Source: Promerops cafer (taxonomy: Eukaryota; Chordata; Aves; Passeriformes; Nectariniidae). From it: a DNA stretch of 64,000 nucleotides. The DNA is taken from the NCBI GenBank assembly GCA_013398275.1, contig VZSE01009546.1:635076-699075 (forward strand), read 5' to 3'. How positions within the stretch are numbered: position 1 is the stretch's first letter; every line of letters begins with the position of its first letter. Of the stretch, positions 13,301 through 27,300 are shown one piece after another. Below the pieces are notes generated by a model that was not told the origin of the DNA, did not search any database, and worked only from the letters and a program-made list of their open reading frames with translations. The position numbers and the translations under genes are program-made.

Positions 13301-14219
13301 GTCTCACTGCAATTTGCCTTTTTGTTTGAGGCAGCTACATGAAAATATTAAGGATAAATTGGTTATTTCCTCATTATTTGTGTGTATTTTTTTTTAAATC
13401 AGTGGCATTTTTCTGTATTGGAAAATAATTCCTGTACAGACTAAGCAAAAATTTGCTTTTCAAGTGGAAATTGACAGTGGGTCTTCAATCATCATGTATT
13501 TTCATAAAGATTATATCTGATGCTGAGACTGAAGTACCTGCAGTATATACTTTCTCCTCCCCATTTGAGATATAACAGAGAACCCAGTGAAGAATACTAA
13601 GGTTTCTGTGGGGAGTGGAAGACAAGGATAAAGATGTGTCTATAGGATGTGTTTGTAGGCTTCGTTGTATGTCTGACTCTTTACATATGTCAGTTGTCTA
13701 AACATGCAAGTGTTACTAGACAAATAAAGAAAACTGTTTGCAATTAGCTTCTATGCCTGTGTAAAATAGAACTGAAACAGAAACTTAAAAGCACTGACAT
13801 TTTTTACGTTTAACCATTTCTGAAGCTTTGCTACAGCTTCCACCTAAAAAAATGAGAAAAAGAAGTTTCTGTAGTGAGAAGAAATATTAGGAGTAAGGTT
13901 ATAATTCTTTCCTTTTTTAACTTATTTTCTCTTTAAATCCTGGCCAGTGTTAAATCTCCTGCAAAAATTTTCTTTTATCGTGATAGATTACTTAGAACTG
14001 GATCCTGCAAAGACTGGAACAAATCAACATTGTTAGTTCACAGGAAAAAACAGATTTGTCCTGGCCAATAGTTCAATCCTTATGAGTTGTGAAAACTTCC
14101 ACTCCTTACTTCCATATGTTTTTATGGTAGTAATAAAAGCTCATAGTTTTGATGAGAAGCCGTAGTGAAGTTTTCATGCAGAACCAGTTCTTACAGAACT
14201 ATCTGTGCTAGGAAGAGCA
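7330..14219. other. AT-rich non-coding DNA, no gene seen
   Basis: Open frames are 60-88 codons, on both strands, without a recognisable product. A-rich runs lie near 10311-10324 and 11492-11506. 12000-12430 is less AT-rich than its surroundings but I could not assign it to any element. 10660-10880 is rich in TTAATTA-like homeodomain-type sites. 13180-13225 is almost pure A/T. No CR1 or LTR signature was recognised. Confidence 0.55.
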
Positions 14220-14480
14220 GTTAGCTGCCTCAGCGACAGAAGGATGGATGATTGTGTTTAGCTCCACGCAGCAGCGGAGCCAAAGCTGCACAGGCTGAGA
14301 GCGTAGGCAGCAGAGGAGGTGTCAGTAAGGACCAGAGTCCTGGCCCAGACATGAGAAACACTGAGACAGTCAAATATTGCAGCATCATGGCAGGCCTTAT
14401 AGGAGCAAACAGCATAGCAGGACGTGGGGAACAGCGTGAGGGCACAGCCAGCAGAAGACAATCCAAACAGAATCTACCCT
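14220..14480. other. CpG-richer patch with overlapping short open frames
   Basis: This stretch is visibly richer in G+C and CpG than the surrounding desert, with about eight CpGs in 290 bp. It is open in three frames: 81 codons plus at 14252-14497, and 78 and 67 codons minus at 14230-14466 and 14258-14461. Openness in several frames on both strands follows from composition and is not evidence of coding. No motif or known family is visible. It could be a decayed repeat, a weak promoter-like island or an exon of an unknown transcript. Confidence 0.35.
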
Positions 14481-14919
14481 TGACGTTTGTTAACTAAACG
14501 TGATGCTCACAAGTTATCCTAGGGAATAAAAGTGTAGGTCAACTCCTTGCATACAAGGGTTCAGCAAAGTTGGCAAGAACATTCATCCTTCCCAAACTAA
14601 GGGGTCTACAGCCAAATTTGAATATGGCAAAGTCGGGAGGATGTGCTATAGAATCCTCAAAATATGGTGAGCAGAACAGGGTAGGAGAGACAGACTTAGA
14701 AAACAATATGAACTGATCTAACCAGATGTCAAAATTTTCCTGAACAAAACAGATTTTCCTGTCCTTCCTTCAGTCCTGAATTTTTGTTTCTTGATTTGCT
14801 TATGTTTGCTTTTTTTTTTTTTTCCCAGAAGGTTGCTCTTCTCTTTGTCTTAAGGAAAGAAATTTATTTTAGTGTTTTTTGTTGTTGTTGATTAGTTTTC
14901 TTCTCTGTGAGAAAAGTGA

Positions 14920-15330
14920 GAATGAAGTTGGTGAAGAGTCTAGAGCACAAGACATGATGGGAGGCTGAAGGAGCTGGGGTTGTTTAGCCTGGAGAAAAGG
15001 AGGATCAGGGGTGACCTTATTAGTCTCTACAACCACCTGAAAGGAGTCTGTAGCCAGGTGGGAGTCATCCTCTTCTCCCAGGAGACAAGTGTCAGGACCA
15101 GAGGAAAAGGCCTCAAGTTGTGCCAGCGGAGGTTTAGATTGGATATTAGGAAAAAAATCTTCACCAAAAGGTTTGTCAAACACTGGAACAGGCTGCCTAT
15201 GGAAGTGTTTGAGTTATCACCCCTGGAGCTATTTCAGGTATTTGGGGACATGATTTAGTGGTGGACATGGCAGTGTTGGGTTTATGGCTAGATATTTCAG
15301 ATATTTTTCAACCTAAGTGATTCTATGATT
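14920..15330 (+). mobile_element. CR1 LINE, 5'-truncated 3' end
   Basis: Reads along the CR1 3' end in the sense direction. The landmarks in order are GAGCTGGGGTTGTTTAGCCT at 14971, the GGAGAAAAGGAGGATCAGGG stretch, TTAGATTGGATATTAGGAA at about 15132, ACACTGGAACAGGCTGCC at 15180, and the terminal TGATTCTATGATT at 15319-15331, which is the CR1 tail repeat type. About 410 bp remain, so the reverse transcriptase and endonuclease are absent, as in most avian copies. The 92-codon open frame at 14980-15258 is a by-product of this element. The GTGTTGGGTTTATGGCTAGA segment before the tail resembles the CR1-J/X/Y group, but I do not assign a subfamily. Confidence 0.93.
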
Positions 15331-18300
15331 ATTTTCAGGCATAAACAGTGTGAGAAAGCAGAGACCAGGGTCAGAATTTAAAATCTTTGCCATTGTTTTC
15401 ACTCACCTTTTGAGTAAATTTTCTATTTGGCTTGAATGAAAATCAGAAACTTCTAATCCATCTTAGCTAATAACTTCCTCTGTAACTCTTGCTTCTTTCC
15501 TCCAAAATGTACCATCTTTTAATGGAATCTAAAAAGCATCCTAGAATTAAAAGGTGTCTTTATAAAGGCTCTGAAGTTTATAGCAACTGGAATAAAGATT
15601 ATGAAATAAAAGTGTTGACTTCAGTAATTTTAGTTTGTTATCACTAAATAATCTACATTTTCCCTTCTGTAGGTGTAGTAAAAGGCCCAAGAAAATTTTA
15701 GAATCAGTATTTGCAATGAAAATGAGCTAAGTTAGTTCCAGAACTTTGAAGCCCTCACAAATCATATAAGCATTTAGTATAATGTATCCATGTTAACACC
15801 TTTTGCCTTCTGAGCCAATTTGTTCTACCAGAATTTACAAACTTACCCATTAAAGGTTATAAACAAATAGCTGCATGTATTAGGAACCAGGAAGGGGTGC
15901 AACGCTTCAGAGTTTTTAACTGTAGCTCACTGCTTGCCAAGAAGATTCACTGTAAGAAGACCTGGATAAAAATGGCACCAGATTTTAACTTTGGAGACAT
16001 TTGGTAGAACCCTTATATACACAGGATATAGATAGATATAAAATGACTGTTATATATATTAATAAAGACATGACTGAATAAGCAAACTAAAGCACATAAG
16101 TAAGTTTTAAAAACCAGGTCATCTCATTTTTATTATTTTTTTTTACTGATTGAAATAGTTAGTGTTCCAATTTTCAGAGTTTATTCTGAGTTATATAAAA
16201 CCATATTTTATTAGTACTAGTAAATTTATTACAAAAGCAACCTGGAACAGATAGAGAATAAGATAAACCCTAATGATGGCTACATGATCTCATTTTACAA
16301 CTAACATTTAAAAGGAAAAAAGTCTATTCTTGTGACTGTAGATAAAAGTAATCTCAACTACAGTCAAAATGTCATTATTAATGCAAGATACTTAAGTTCA
16401 TCTTCTTTTTCCTCTGTGACCTATCTGACACTGTATATGTTTAATGCTATTTACCAGTTTGTCTCTGAAATGCAGCTTGGCATATTTAACAGCCTATTTT
16501 TTTGTCTGATAGAATGAAACACACAGTTAAGATCCCATGCTACTGAGTCAAATGGAAAAAAAACTTCCAAAGCCTATTTCAATTGGTCTCAATCAACCAA
16601 ACTGAACCTTCCATGGTACAGGTAAATATATTTTTTTCCTTCAAAAATTGCCATTAATTTAGGATTTAATCAGAAACTTGAAAGCAAAGTTTATGTGACA
16701 TATTAGCAAAATTGCAAATATCATATTGCCTCTCTGAAGAAAAATGAACAAGCCTTTTATTTTAAAGGTTTTATAAATTAATCAGGTCACTGCAGACCTA
16801 ATTCATCTATAATATTGCTAATAAGGGTGGCAGAAAAATTAATCATTCAACTTTCATAACTCAAATTCAAATTAACTAGCAATAAAGTGATAAAGCCAAC
16901 TCCAAAAACTGGGCAAAGTACCCATTAGCTTGTGTAACCTCACATCTAAGAAATACTTTTAGGATAAAAGTCCACACTTACAGATTCAGTGTGTATTCTC
17001 TTGCCAAGTACTCTCAAAAAAAATAGGTTCAACAAAATACCTTTGTATTGTCAGATCCTTTGATAGCCCCTTTTTTTAAATTCAGATAACTAAGGATCCA
17101 CTGTACAAAACTCCCCAGATAGCTTTAGCTGGGGAGATATGGTTGTATTATTGTATTCTGAATCAGATAAAAAAACCTTCTATTGCTTTTTGATCTGTTT
17201 TTCCACTTTTCTCATAGCTTCCCTTTGAGCATAGAGAACTTGCAAATTTCTAAAATGCCTGTAAGTACTTCACATTTACTCCATAACTGAAGTAATATGA
17301 TGCTTAAATTAGCCACCTTCCCTGGATTTTGTTTTACTTCCTTTCTCCTGATACTGTGGAAGCTGAATCCACCCAGATGTTTGATCAAAGTTTTAGCAGA
17401 CACTTGTGAAAAATAAGGCTATGCATATTTTTTGCAATAGAATCCATGGTCAGGTGACCTATGACTTGCATCACATTGCATTTTTATCTTGAAATATTTA
17501 GGATTTTTTTTTCTGTCTGTTGTTTTTCTAGTATCAAATCCTACAGTTTAAAGCAGCCTATCATTTTTCATTGCAAAGTTCTTGTCTGTTGCTTTTAGGA
17601 TGCCAAACTTTAGCTGTTTGGATAGCATTTTCTACAGTAGGCATCTGACCTCAGACACTTTAGAAAAACTTAACTCCTACAACAAAAAAGCTTAACAGTA
17701 CTGGACTGCTGATATAAGAAAAGGAAAAATCCCTTTCATTGGGAGACTTTCTGCACATTACAGTCTAATTTCAGGACTGCAGCCATTAGGTAAAGCATCA
17801 CTTTTTGTGTCAAGGTGGTCCTAAGACGTTGACTTCAGTACAGGCAAATTAAAAGCAGGCAAACCAATGGACATCATTTCTACAAAGCAGTGAAGTCCAT
17901 GAGCATGCCCAGTGTAAGATCTAAAGCATCTCTGGGCTTTTCTTGCATTCTAAGCTGGGTAAGTTGGGGAATGAAGCAACAGGACAAATAAGAGTTTAGC
18001 AGTAAGGCAGAAACCAGCTTGCCACTTGAGTAAGCAGGGTAAGACTAGAGCGATTTGTAGTCATTACAAAAGCGGCAGCTTTTAAGGGAGGGATTTAAAT
18101 GAGGAGAAAATTGTGGGTGTTAGTGCACAGCACCAACGTGCTTGAAGGAAAATGGATAAGCGGGTGATCAAGGCACTTGGTCGCAGGAAAATTAGCACTG
18201 ATGAGACTACCTGAGTAAGTGCTCCCAGTCATGAGCAAAGGATTGCAAAATTTAGCCTGAAGTTTGTAAACACACATCAAAGAACAATTACCAGCCTAAT

Positions 18301-21300
18301 TCCTGACAAAAGAAACATGAGGAAGATAAAAATAATTATGTAAATATTGCAATGAAATTAATTAATTATGATATTAAAAGATAAATGTTAAAATATAATA
18401 TTTTATTAATTACATACTGTGTAGTCATTACTCAGTTTAAAAGAGATTATGATAGACATCATCATATAGACAAGATGGTCTGTTGCAAGGGAACTATTGT
18501 AAAGTTATTAGTCAACTTCATTAAGTGAGAAAGAATTAAGTCCTATATAAATCAAGTATATAAAGAAAGCAAATGTAAGCTTAAACATAGCATTATTGAC
18601 AAACAATGTATCTATTGAACTTCCATGGAACATTGTATATTAAGGAAAAAGATTCAATCAAAATTCTTGAAAGTACAGCATTAGATTTGCTATAATTAAA
18701 TATTTTACTGTGGCTTATAAAATACTTCAAAGGTAAATGTTATCATTCAGGTAGCTTTTAAGAAGATTGTACTTTGCCACTACACATATGGGCACAGACG
18801 CTGTTGTTAATTGTTGCTAGTAATGCATAGAAAATTTTCAGAGTTGTTTGATACAAGGACAGAAATATTTTTATCTAAACACTTCAGTTTATATAGAGTA
18901 ATGAAATCTTTTGGCATGTATAATTGTCAAATTTATGTGGAAATATACCTTGCCAAGGTACTACATTTTGTGAGGATAAAAGCCTATGGTATGGAAGCAT
19001 AATTCTCTAGTGGTTTCTTACATTATCCAATAATTTTCTCATATAGAAACCACAGCTCTCAAGATATCTTAAATACAAAGAGAATTTTGATGTTGATGTG
19101 AGATCTGTGAATGAACAGTTTTGGTTTATTCCAGGCATCCAAAAAGAACCTTTTAGGGAAATTTACACTGATAATAAATATCTTTACTTATTTTAAATAA
19201 AAGTCAAAATTTTCATGTAATATCTTTCAAACTTGCAAAATATCCAATATCTCATCTGAGACAAAGATAAAATATTGAAATCATAGAAGCTCTGTTAAGG
19301 TATGACTTTAACATATCAGCTTTGACTGGTATCTATATTTAATTGGTATTTTATTAGTTAAAATTAATACTTAGCTGTAGAAAGTTTCCCAAGAAACTAA
19401 TTAGTTCTGATTTCAATATTTTCATCTCAGTATTTGCTTTTATTATTGATTTTTCTTCATTGAAAAGATGTTGAATATATGCTTATGGTAAGAATATTCC
19501 AAAGAGAGTTCCACTTATTTTTGGCTAAGCTGTATATTGTTTGTTATATCAACATGTTTGGAAGGAGCAGCACTTAATCATGATGTATTTTCTTGGCATT
19601 CTCCCCAATTATTTGATTTTCCAAGAATCAGGGCTTCCACAAACCATTCATTATACTAAACATCCAGTCTCAATTTGAATATGAGCTGGAGATTACGTAT
19701 GTGGATGTCAAGCCTGGGAAATGTGTGACAGCTAAGAGTATACATGAAGGTATTTGGAGATATTTTCAAGTTAAAAATCTAATGAGTGATGGAGCTTACG
19801 AAATGCAGAATTCACTACTAGTTAGCAAGGGTTTTGAAGCAAAAAAACCCAAATATTTTCCTCATATTATTTGTTTAAAGTTGTGCTTGTTGCCTTACAT
19901 TATTTTGTAGGCTAAATTAAGATTTTATAGTGGTATGTAGTCACCTTTCTTTTAACATTGTAAACAATTTAAAGTATTTAATTTTTTTCCATATAAACTT
20001 TTATTTAATTGTGTGGGTGGGTTTTTTTTATTGTTTTCAAGGGTCTCTAATACTTCTTCCTCCTATAGAAATGCAGATCCCATCCATATATTCTGGTGAT
20101 TCACTGTAAATATTGTGAGCACCCTATCCAGAGGAGTCATTATTTCCTTTTGCTACTGTTCTGCCAGGGTATTTAAATACCATCTTTTGATACAATGACA
20201 CACTGACGGTGTTCAAAATGGCCTTCGTTTCCTGCTAGAAAACATAAATTTTTTCAACCTGTTCTGGAGAAAAACCTTTGTTCAGGTAGAAAATTCTTTT
20301 TAAAGGAGCATAGATGTCTTGCTCTGTGTTAAAACACATTTTTGCATGGGTGGACCAATGAGCTGAATATGTCCATTCATCATCAAATAAGCTGAATTTC
20401 TAAATCATTGCCTATGGTCTACTGTCTACCAGTGCATGCTGTATACAAGGTTTATCCACATTTTTAATTTATATTTAATTGCAGATGTTAAAGTAAAACA
20501 TTTGTGAGAAATAATCCCTTAGAACACCAGCTGAAACATCCTTGCTTTCACTTCCTTGCTGACAGGTAATTTTTGGAATCCTTTGTTCCATCATGTTGTA
20601 CCATTTTATGTTTGTTTAATTGAAGCTATATCATGCTAATTTTTTTTGTACTGTATTGTGGTATGAATTCAAAACTATTCCTAATCCCACAGACATTCAA
20701 CCTAAATAGTCATCTTTTATCAACCAAAATTCTTACTCCTGTTAAAATTACAGCAAACCTACTTGAAATAAGGTACTCATAAGAACTATTCAAAGGCTAT
20801 AGAAGGTCACTCCAGTTCTCACAATATCATACTTATCCAATTCATTACTAGCATAAAAAACCTGTAAGTTCAATTATATCTTTACAGTGGTACAGTACAG
20901 TAGTATTTTAACAGTATGAAGCATATGACAGCACTCACTAAAAGGTAGAAATATGAACAGGGGTGGTTGACATTAGTACTCTGCAGTACCTATACCATGT
21001 GCAGTAGTTTTAAGGAATCTATTCCTCTGCATTTGAACTTTGAATGTGGCAGGTGTTCTTGTTTGTTGTTACCTTTTCTTTCTTATACTTCTGCCACAAA
21101 TTTCCAGTTCTTTTAGTATGTGCTTATGATGCAATAAAATGTAATATAAAATATATAATATAATGTAATATATCTATGGGAGTTCTTTTTATTTTTCCAC
21201 TCTCAATAGTAATGTATGAACTAACATTGATGTATGTTCTAGGTGATATTAAATCAACTCATTCTTATTACAAAGCCAGATTTTTCTTAAATTTATCAAT

Positions 21301-24300
21301 GTGGTAATGCTGCCAAGCCATACACTAAAGAGTTTGACAGTATAAATCAAGTCCCTTTATCTTCCAATCCATCAGTACATTTCTTTGCTTAAAATTTATT
21401 GCCCTGGCAGTTGCAAATATGTGAGAGAAGCCAGCTACTGTAAAGATTTACATCCTTAACATTTTTTTTCAGGACAAACAATGCAGAAAGAAATGCTCTC
21501 ATACAGAGAGAGAAATACAGCAAACCAGCTACTTTTTAAGATCAGTTTACTTATCATTCTATTATTTAATTTTAATTTTACATGTTACTCTGATTTTTTT
21601 TGCTTTAACATTAATATTGAATATCAACTTGAATCAGCCTTTACTTCATTTTTAAAAAGACTATTCCATCCATAGCTGCCCTTAAAATCTTCAGATAAAA
21701 CTCAATAAGATACTAGCCAGGGAATCTAAGGAAGAATGAGAAAACAGGATTGGGGATTGAAGAAAGATGTATTTGCCTAGCCTATGGCTATTGTCTAGGT
21801 CTCTTTTCAGTAATTAATGAAAATTAGTACAGAATTTCCCAATACGGGGTGACCAACAAGACAAGTTTTGTATCTGAAACCTAATGGGGACTTTTCATAT
21901 CTTACTTGGAAAAGAAATTATTTCTTGCTTATAAAAATATTGCTAAAGATCCTTGTTGGATGCTTAGCATTTGGTTGTATGAAAATAAAAACAAACTTTC
22001 AGTCTCTCTTCAATTAGATGAACTTAACTATTGGTACTGTAGAAGAAAACACAGACTTATGATTGTGCAATGTATGGTTGGTGTCTACAGAGGTACTATA
22101 AAGGCACTGATTTTTCAGACTAATTATGTGTTGCCACACCCATAATTTCAAGACCAAGGTAATTTACGACTTAAAGTTGGGTAAGAAAGCTATTATGCTC
22201 CACTGAAGTTTTCAGGACTGCAAAATAATTCAGTTCAAGAAATTGAGCTCATGACCTTTATATTTTGTACAAAAAAAAAAACCCAAAGAAGAAACCAATT
22301 TCCATCCCACCATATAGCCAACATATCCATAACCAAGCCATCAAGTACAGCTTTCCTTGAATGAGTCTGGAGCTGTGAAATTCATTTTCTTTCGTCCCAC
22401 CTAAATACCCTAAATATCAGAGAGTTCATCCTCTTGGGGTCAAGTTTCCTCTGTATGTGTAATTCATTTGTTGTGTCAATCTGCTTCTTCATCTGTGGAT
22501 TCCTACCACATCAGTTATCTATGAGAACAGTCACACCCACCTCACAAAGGACCATGGTCTCGGGGTTGTTTAAGCCAATGATGGAACTTGCTCTCCAATT
22601 TTAAACATGCATACACTCCTCATCCCCAAAATTCAGCCCAGCATGAGGAAACCACTTTTGACAGAACAAATCTGTTTCCACAGAGAATTTCCATTATTTT
22701 GCAAGAGATTACCAACTATATCTATTTGGTAGGCAGTGTCTAGATGAAATTTTCAGCAATCAACAGGAGTTGGATTGTTTCAGAAGAAAACGAGCCAGGA
22801 GCTGTCGTGACAGTAGTATAGGAGGGGCAGTGGCCCTACCTGTGGGCACAGTCCCCTGAGATCTGAGCACAGCATGTAGAGAAAATTTTTGGTAGAAGGC
22901 TGTGACTAGAGCGTTTAGTTTGCAACTATAATCTGGAGAAAGAGAAAATCCACTGGGCCACTAAGTCAGACAACTCTGGAGGAAGTGCTGACAAAAGTTT
23001 GGATATTGTTACTCAGATAACATACCATGGTTATTGGTGGAGGGAGCTATAGCACACGCCTTTCGTTATTATGAGTTCTATCATTGGGGTGCTGCCTACA
23101 AAGAAATATTTCAAGCAAATATTTAAAAAAAATAATGAAAAATGGACTCTATGTCCTCCCGCATAGAGTAGGAGAATAGTTAGTGCAAATAAAGACAATA
23201 AAAATGAAAACAACCTCTGAATCCAATTCCAGCTCAGAGGCATCTAAGTTTAACAGATAAATCTTCCCACTCACTACTGTTTTTAAAAGCCTCCTTCATT
23301 TTCCTTTCAGAACTTTTCTATAATTAATAAGATTGTTCTTAAAATTATTCTGGTTTATGTATATTTTCTTTCTCTGGCTCTGATTTAAAGTGTTTCCTTC
23401 ATAGTAGAAAAAAACTTATTGTCTTTAGGGGGTATTGATCTGGTTTACCATGGTAATTTAATTTTTCTTTATTGTATTTTACTTCCTCATCATGCTAGAA
23501 ATTAATTTTTCAAACCTCTTTGGTGACCATTGCCTTGCCTAGAAAGTTTCAATTCTCATTAAAATTATCCTTATATTTACATGTCTCTGAATAGTTTTAC
23601 ATTGTTTTTTGCCCTTTCTAGAGTAAAATCTAGTGGCATTCTAAGTCTTGTTTTTTTTTTAAATACGCAAAAGAATTTTTTTAAAAGAAATATTGCATAA
23701 TAGTGTATAATACTTCATTAGAGAACTTTGGCTGCTTCTGAGTTGAAGCTTAAAGTGGCACTGGTTTTAACTAGAACATGCTTTGCAGTTAAGCAGACCA
23801 CATCTTAAGACAGATTTTTAATCCCTCTGATAATTGCTTTTTACTAGAAAGAATCACCATTTGCCTAACTTCTGTTCAAAAACATTTCACACTGCAGAAA
23901 TGGCAGCATAACTTTCATATAAAACACACTGAGAACCTCTAAAACATAGAATTTCATAGATGTGTTTCCCTGCTTCACTGACATATCACAAAGTACATAT
24001 TAACAATTACACTACAGTCAGTAGCAAACACTTTGAATGGGGTTCTTGTGATCTCTGGCACAGAAATGAGAGGAACAACATTAATCAAATGTCAGTATTC
24101 ATTCCAGTAATCTGTTTTGTACTAACCACAGTATTGTCTCTGTGACAATATCCAGGTTATCTTTTGCAATTTTTTACCTCAGAGTGTTGAATGTTTAAAA
24201 GGAACAATAATAAGTCTCTGTATGTATCTGTGTGCACCCCCCTCAAAGGCTTTGATCTATTAACAAGAACTGCAATGCAACTATACATATCAAGGGTCTA

Positions 24301-27300
24301 CCAAAATCATGGAATCTTTGGTACCCCAGATTTGCCTAGATCTCTCTGGGGATATTTCATCAAGGTTATAGTCAAATGTAAGGTATAACCTGCTCAGAAA
24401 AAAGAATAGACAATAGATACCTGTCTTAAAAGGCTAAAATTGCAGAAGCCTGAAAGAGAAAAGCTTATAATAAAAATTGGTGCTCAAGACCCACCCAGTG
24501 CAGTCACCTGACAGTCAGGTGCAGTTCCATGAGCAAAGGAAGAGGAAGACAATGACAAATACAGCCAGGTGGTCGTTTTGTGGCACAGCTGTGTTTGAAG
24601 CTGTGCTGTGCCGAACCGAGCACCCAGTGTGCAAGGCCATGCAAAACCATTGGTGAGTTTGGAAAAACTTACCAGCCAAGGGCCTCAGCTCATTGCCATC
24701 ACGTACTGCAAGAGACAGAGAGCTTCCAAAAGAGCTGACTTGTCCTTAGTTATAGCTATTCTACAGCTGTGGTAGCTGTATTTTGAAATGCATTCGCTTG
24801 AAACATGTCATCTTCAATCATTGTTTGACTACATAATTCTGAAAACAGCTGTCTTATGAGTACAGCCACAGTTTGGCATTTGAATTCTGGATCTTGTAGG
24901 ATGCAAAAACGTGAAGAGAGAAGTCTCCAAACTTGGCAAGAAATACAGGTAATCACTCCTCTTGGGTCTCTGCAGTAGAGAAATTCTCTTTCATCTTGTT
25001 TCCCCCAGTATTTATCCACACAGTCTGATGCAAACTGGTGCCAAATATTTCTTTGTAACTGTACCTCAGTTTATGGGATTTGCATAAGTTTTCAAACAAT
25101 TGAATTGCTGAAAATATCAGTCACTCAGGTACTGTGATGTCCTGCTACAAGGACCAGAATTTGAACTCATCCATCTTGTCTCCCAAAATTATCATGTCAA
25201 CATATCAAAATTTTATCGGCATAATGTGCAATATATTCATCCTCACATGCTGTGAAAGGTACTCTCCCTCCCGCATTATGTGCTACATTTAGCTAATATG
25301 AGAGGGCAAACTAAAAATTCCAAAGTGTTTTTTACCTCAGCCCTTGATTCCTTTTAGTATTGCCTTGTTTCACTTTTTCATCCTTACTATAGATCATATG
25401 CAGGAAACAAGTTATAGCAAGATGGCAAATTGATCTTCAGGCTTCTGAATGCTCTGTGGTTTTCTAGCAGAACATCATCATTTCAAAGCCATTTTGAGGG
25501 TTCCCTCTGGCAGGAACATTCCTAAGGAACATTGCACAAATGACGGATTTTTCTAGTTCCATGGAGGCTTTCAGAGTGGGAGGAAGGGCAAATGGCCTAA
25601 GCATGGTCATCTCTGCATGATACAAGTCTCTGAATAGCAGATAGTTTAAAAGTACAATACATTAACTACAAGAATAATGCAAAGCAATAATACACCATAT
25701 CTGTCTGTACAAGAAAGATTCTTTTTAGACGAAATATACACTGCAATAGTAAAAAGTAAATTACTACTACATCAATAATTTAAAAAAGGATAACACTATA
25801 AAGAATGTTAGAGAAACTGATAAAATTCATATTTGGATAAATTCTATGATTTAACTCCTCAAGTCTGAGAAGACAACCTTTGATTCATAAGAACTGGCTA
25901 ATATCTTTTTCATCATACTTATTGGGTTTGTTCACATGCTCTTTGTAAAAGCAAAAGTAGGAGTTATGGCAACATACTGTTCATACCAAATTCAGAAAAC
26001 GCAGCCAAGGAGTCTACAGCTCCTCCCCACATACACAGCCTGTAGTATAGGAGGCCATATCATCCTGTATCACAGGAGATATTCCCACATCAGAGGCTTC
26101 CCACGGTCTGCTTTCTTGGCCTTGGATATTTGACACAGAGCAATAGCTTTCTTAATTCTTGCTAGGGTCCCAGTGAGGGTTCAATTTACAGCCCGTTGGA
26201 CTGGAACAGTCTAGAAGAGACCTGCAGCTGGATATCTTATAGTTGGTGGTTAGAACAGTTTCCTGGAATACTCAAAGCAGATAAAGGAGCCCAAAAGTGG
26301 GTGTTCTTCATGTCAAAGGGCTTGGTGGCTGGTTTTGCAGCTAGGTTTACAGATCCTGAGATTAAACTGGTCACTCTGAAATTCACTTTACATGTAATTC
26401 TTGGTTTGGTGCTTACCTCAGAATTATGCTTGTACACATGTTTGTTTCATTTTTCTGATTTTACTGACAAAATTATCAGCTGAAAAGTTAAAGACCATGT
26501 GATTTTTTTTTTAATTCCGAGTTCATGCATCTTAGCACCACTCTGTTTAAGACATCATCTTACAAAGTTGTAAATAATTTTGAATTATAACTTTATATAT
26601 GGAAATATTCTGTAAAATGTGGGATTTGAGTGTCAAATTTTTTTGTTGTTTAGACTGCAGCACATTATCTTTTGCTTTCAGTATTACAGTTCTCAAAGTT
26701 TACCTCGATTGGGTTGCTTGTACTATAGATAATTGCAGTAGAAGATGTTCTTGGTCTGTTGAATTAATCATTCTTGAAGATTATCTTTGCAAAACATGCA
26801 AAATATGCCACAATGACTCAACTATAAAAAAAGGATAGAAGGAATGTGACAAGATTTTATTAAAAAACAAAACCAAAACGTTTAAGAATCTGTTTTCTCT
26901 TAGAATTCAAATTTGAATGGTAACAAATTAATAGTTTCATATTTGGATTCTGATTAAAAGGGAGAATTGAGAACTACATTGTTATGTTTCAGAAAGCATG
27001 GAAAAACAAAAGTGCTGGCACATTTTTCCTATTCTGTGCCTTCTCACTTCCCTAGCCTTTCTGATGTCTTTCCAGTTTGGAGCTCCTGCTTAGATAAAAC
27101 AGATGACTTTCTGGGCCTGCTTCTGCTAACAGCAGGCAGGAGCAATGGTGACTGATTGGTTGAAACATGAGGATTAATGGGTATTTATATTTCATTAAAT
27201 TTTATGCTCACTGGAGAATAATGTATCACTCGCAGATATTGAAACATATGTCAACCCTATCCACTTACATATAATTCAATTTGACTTAAATGCATTGATC

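Noticed and set aside
14980..15258. 92-codon open frame as a small protein gene
   Set aside because: It lies entirely inside the CR1 3' end and is an accidental frame of that element.
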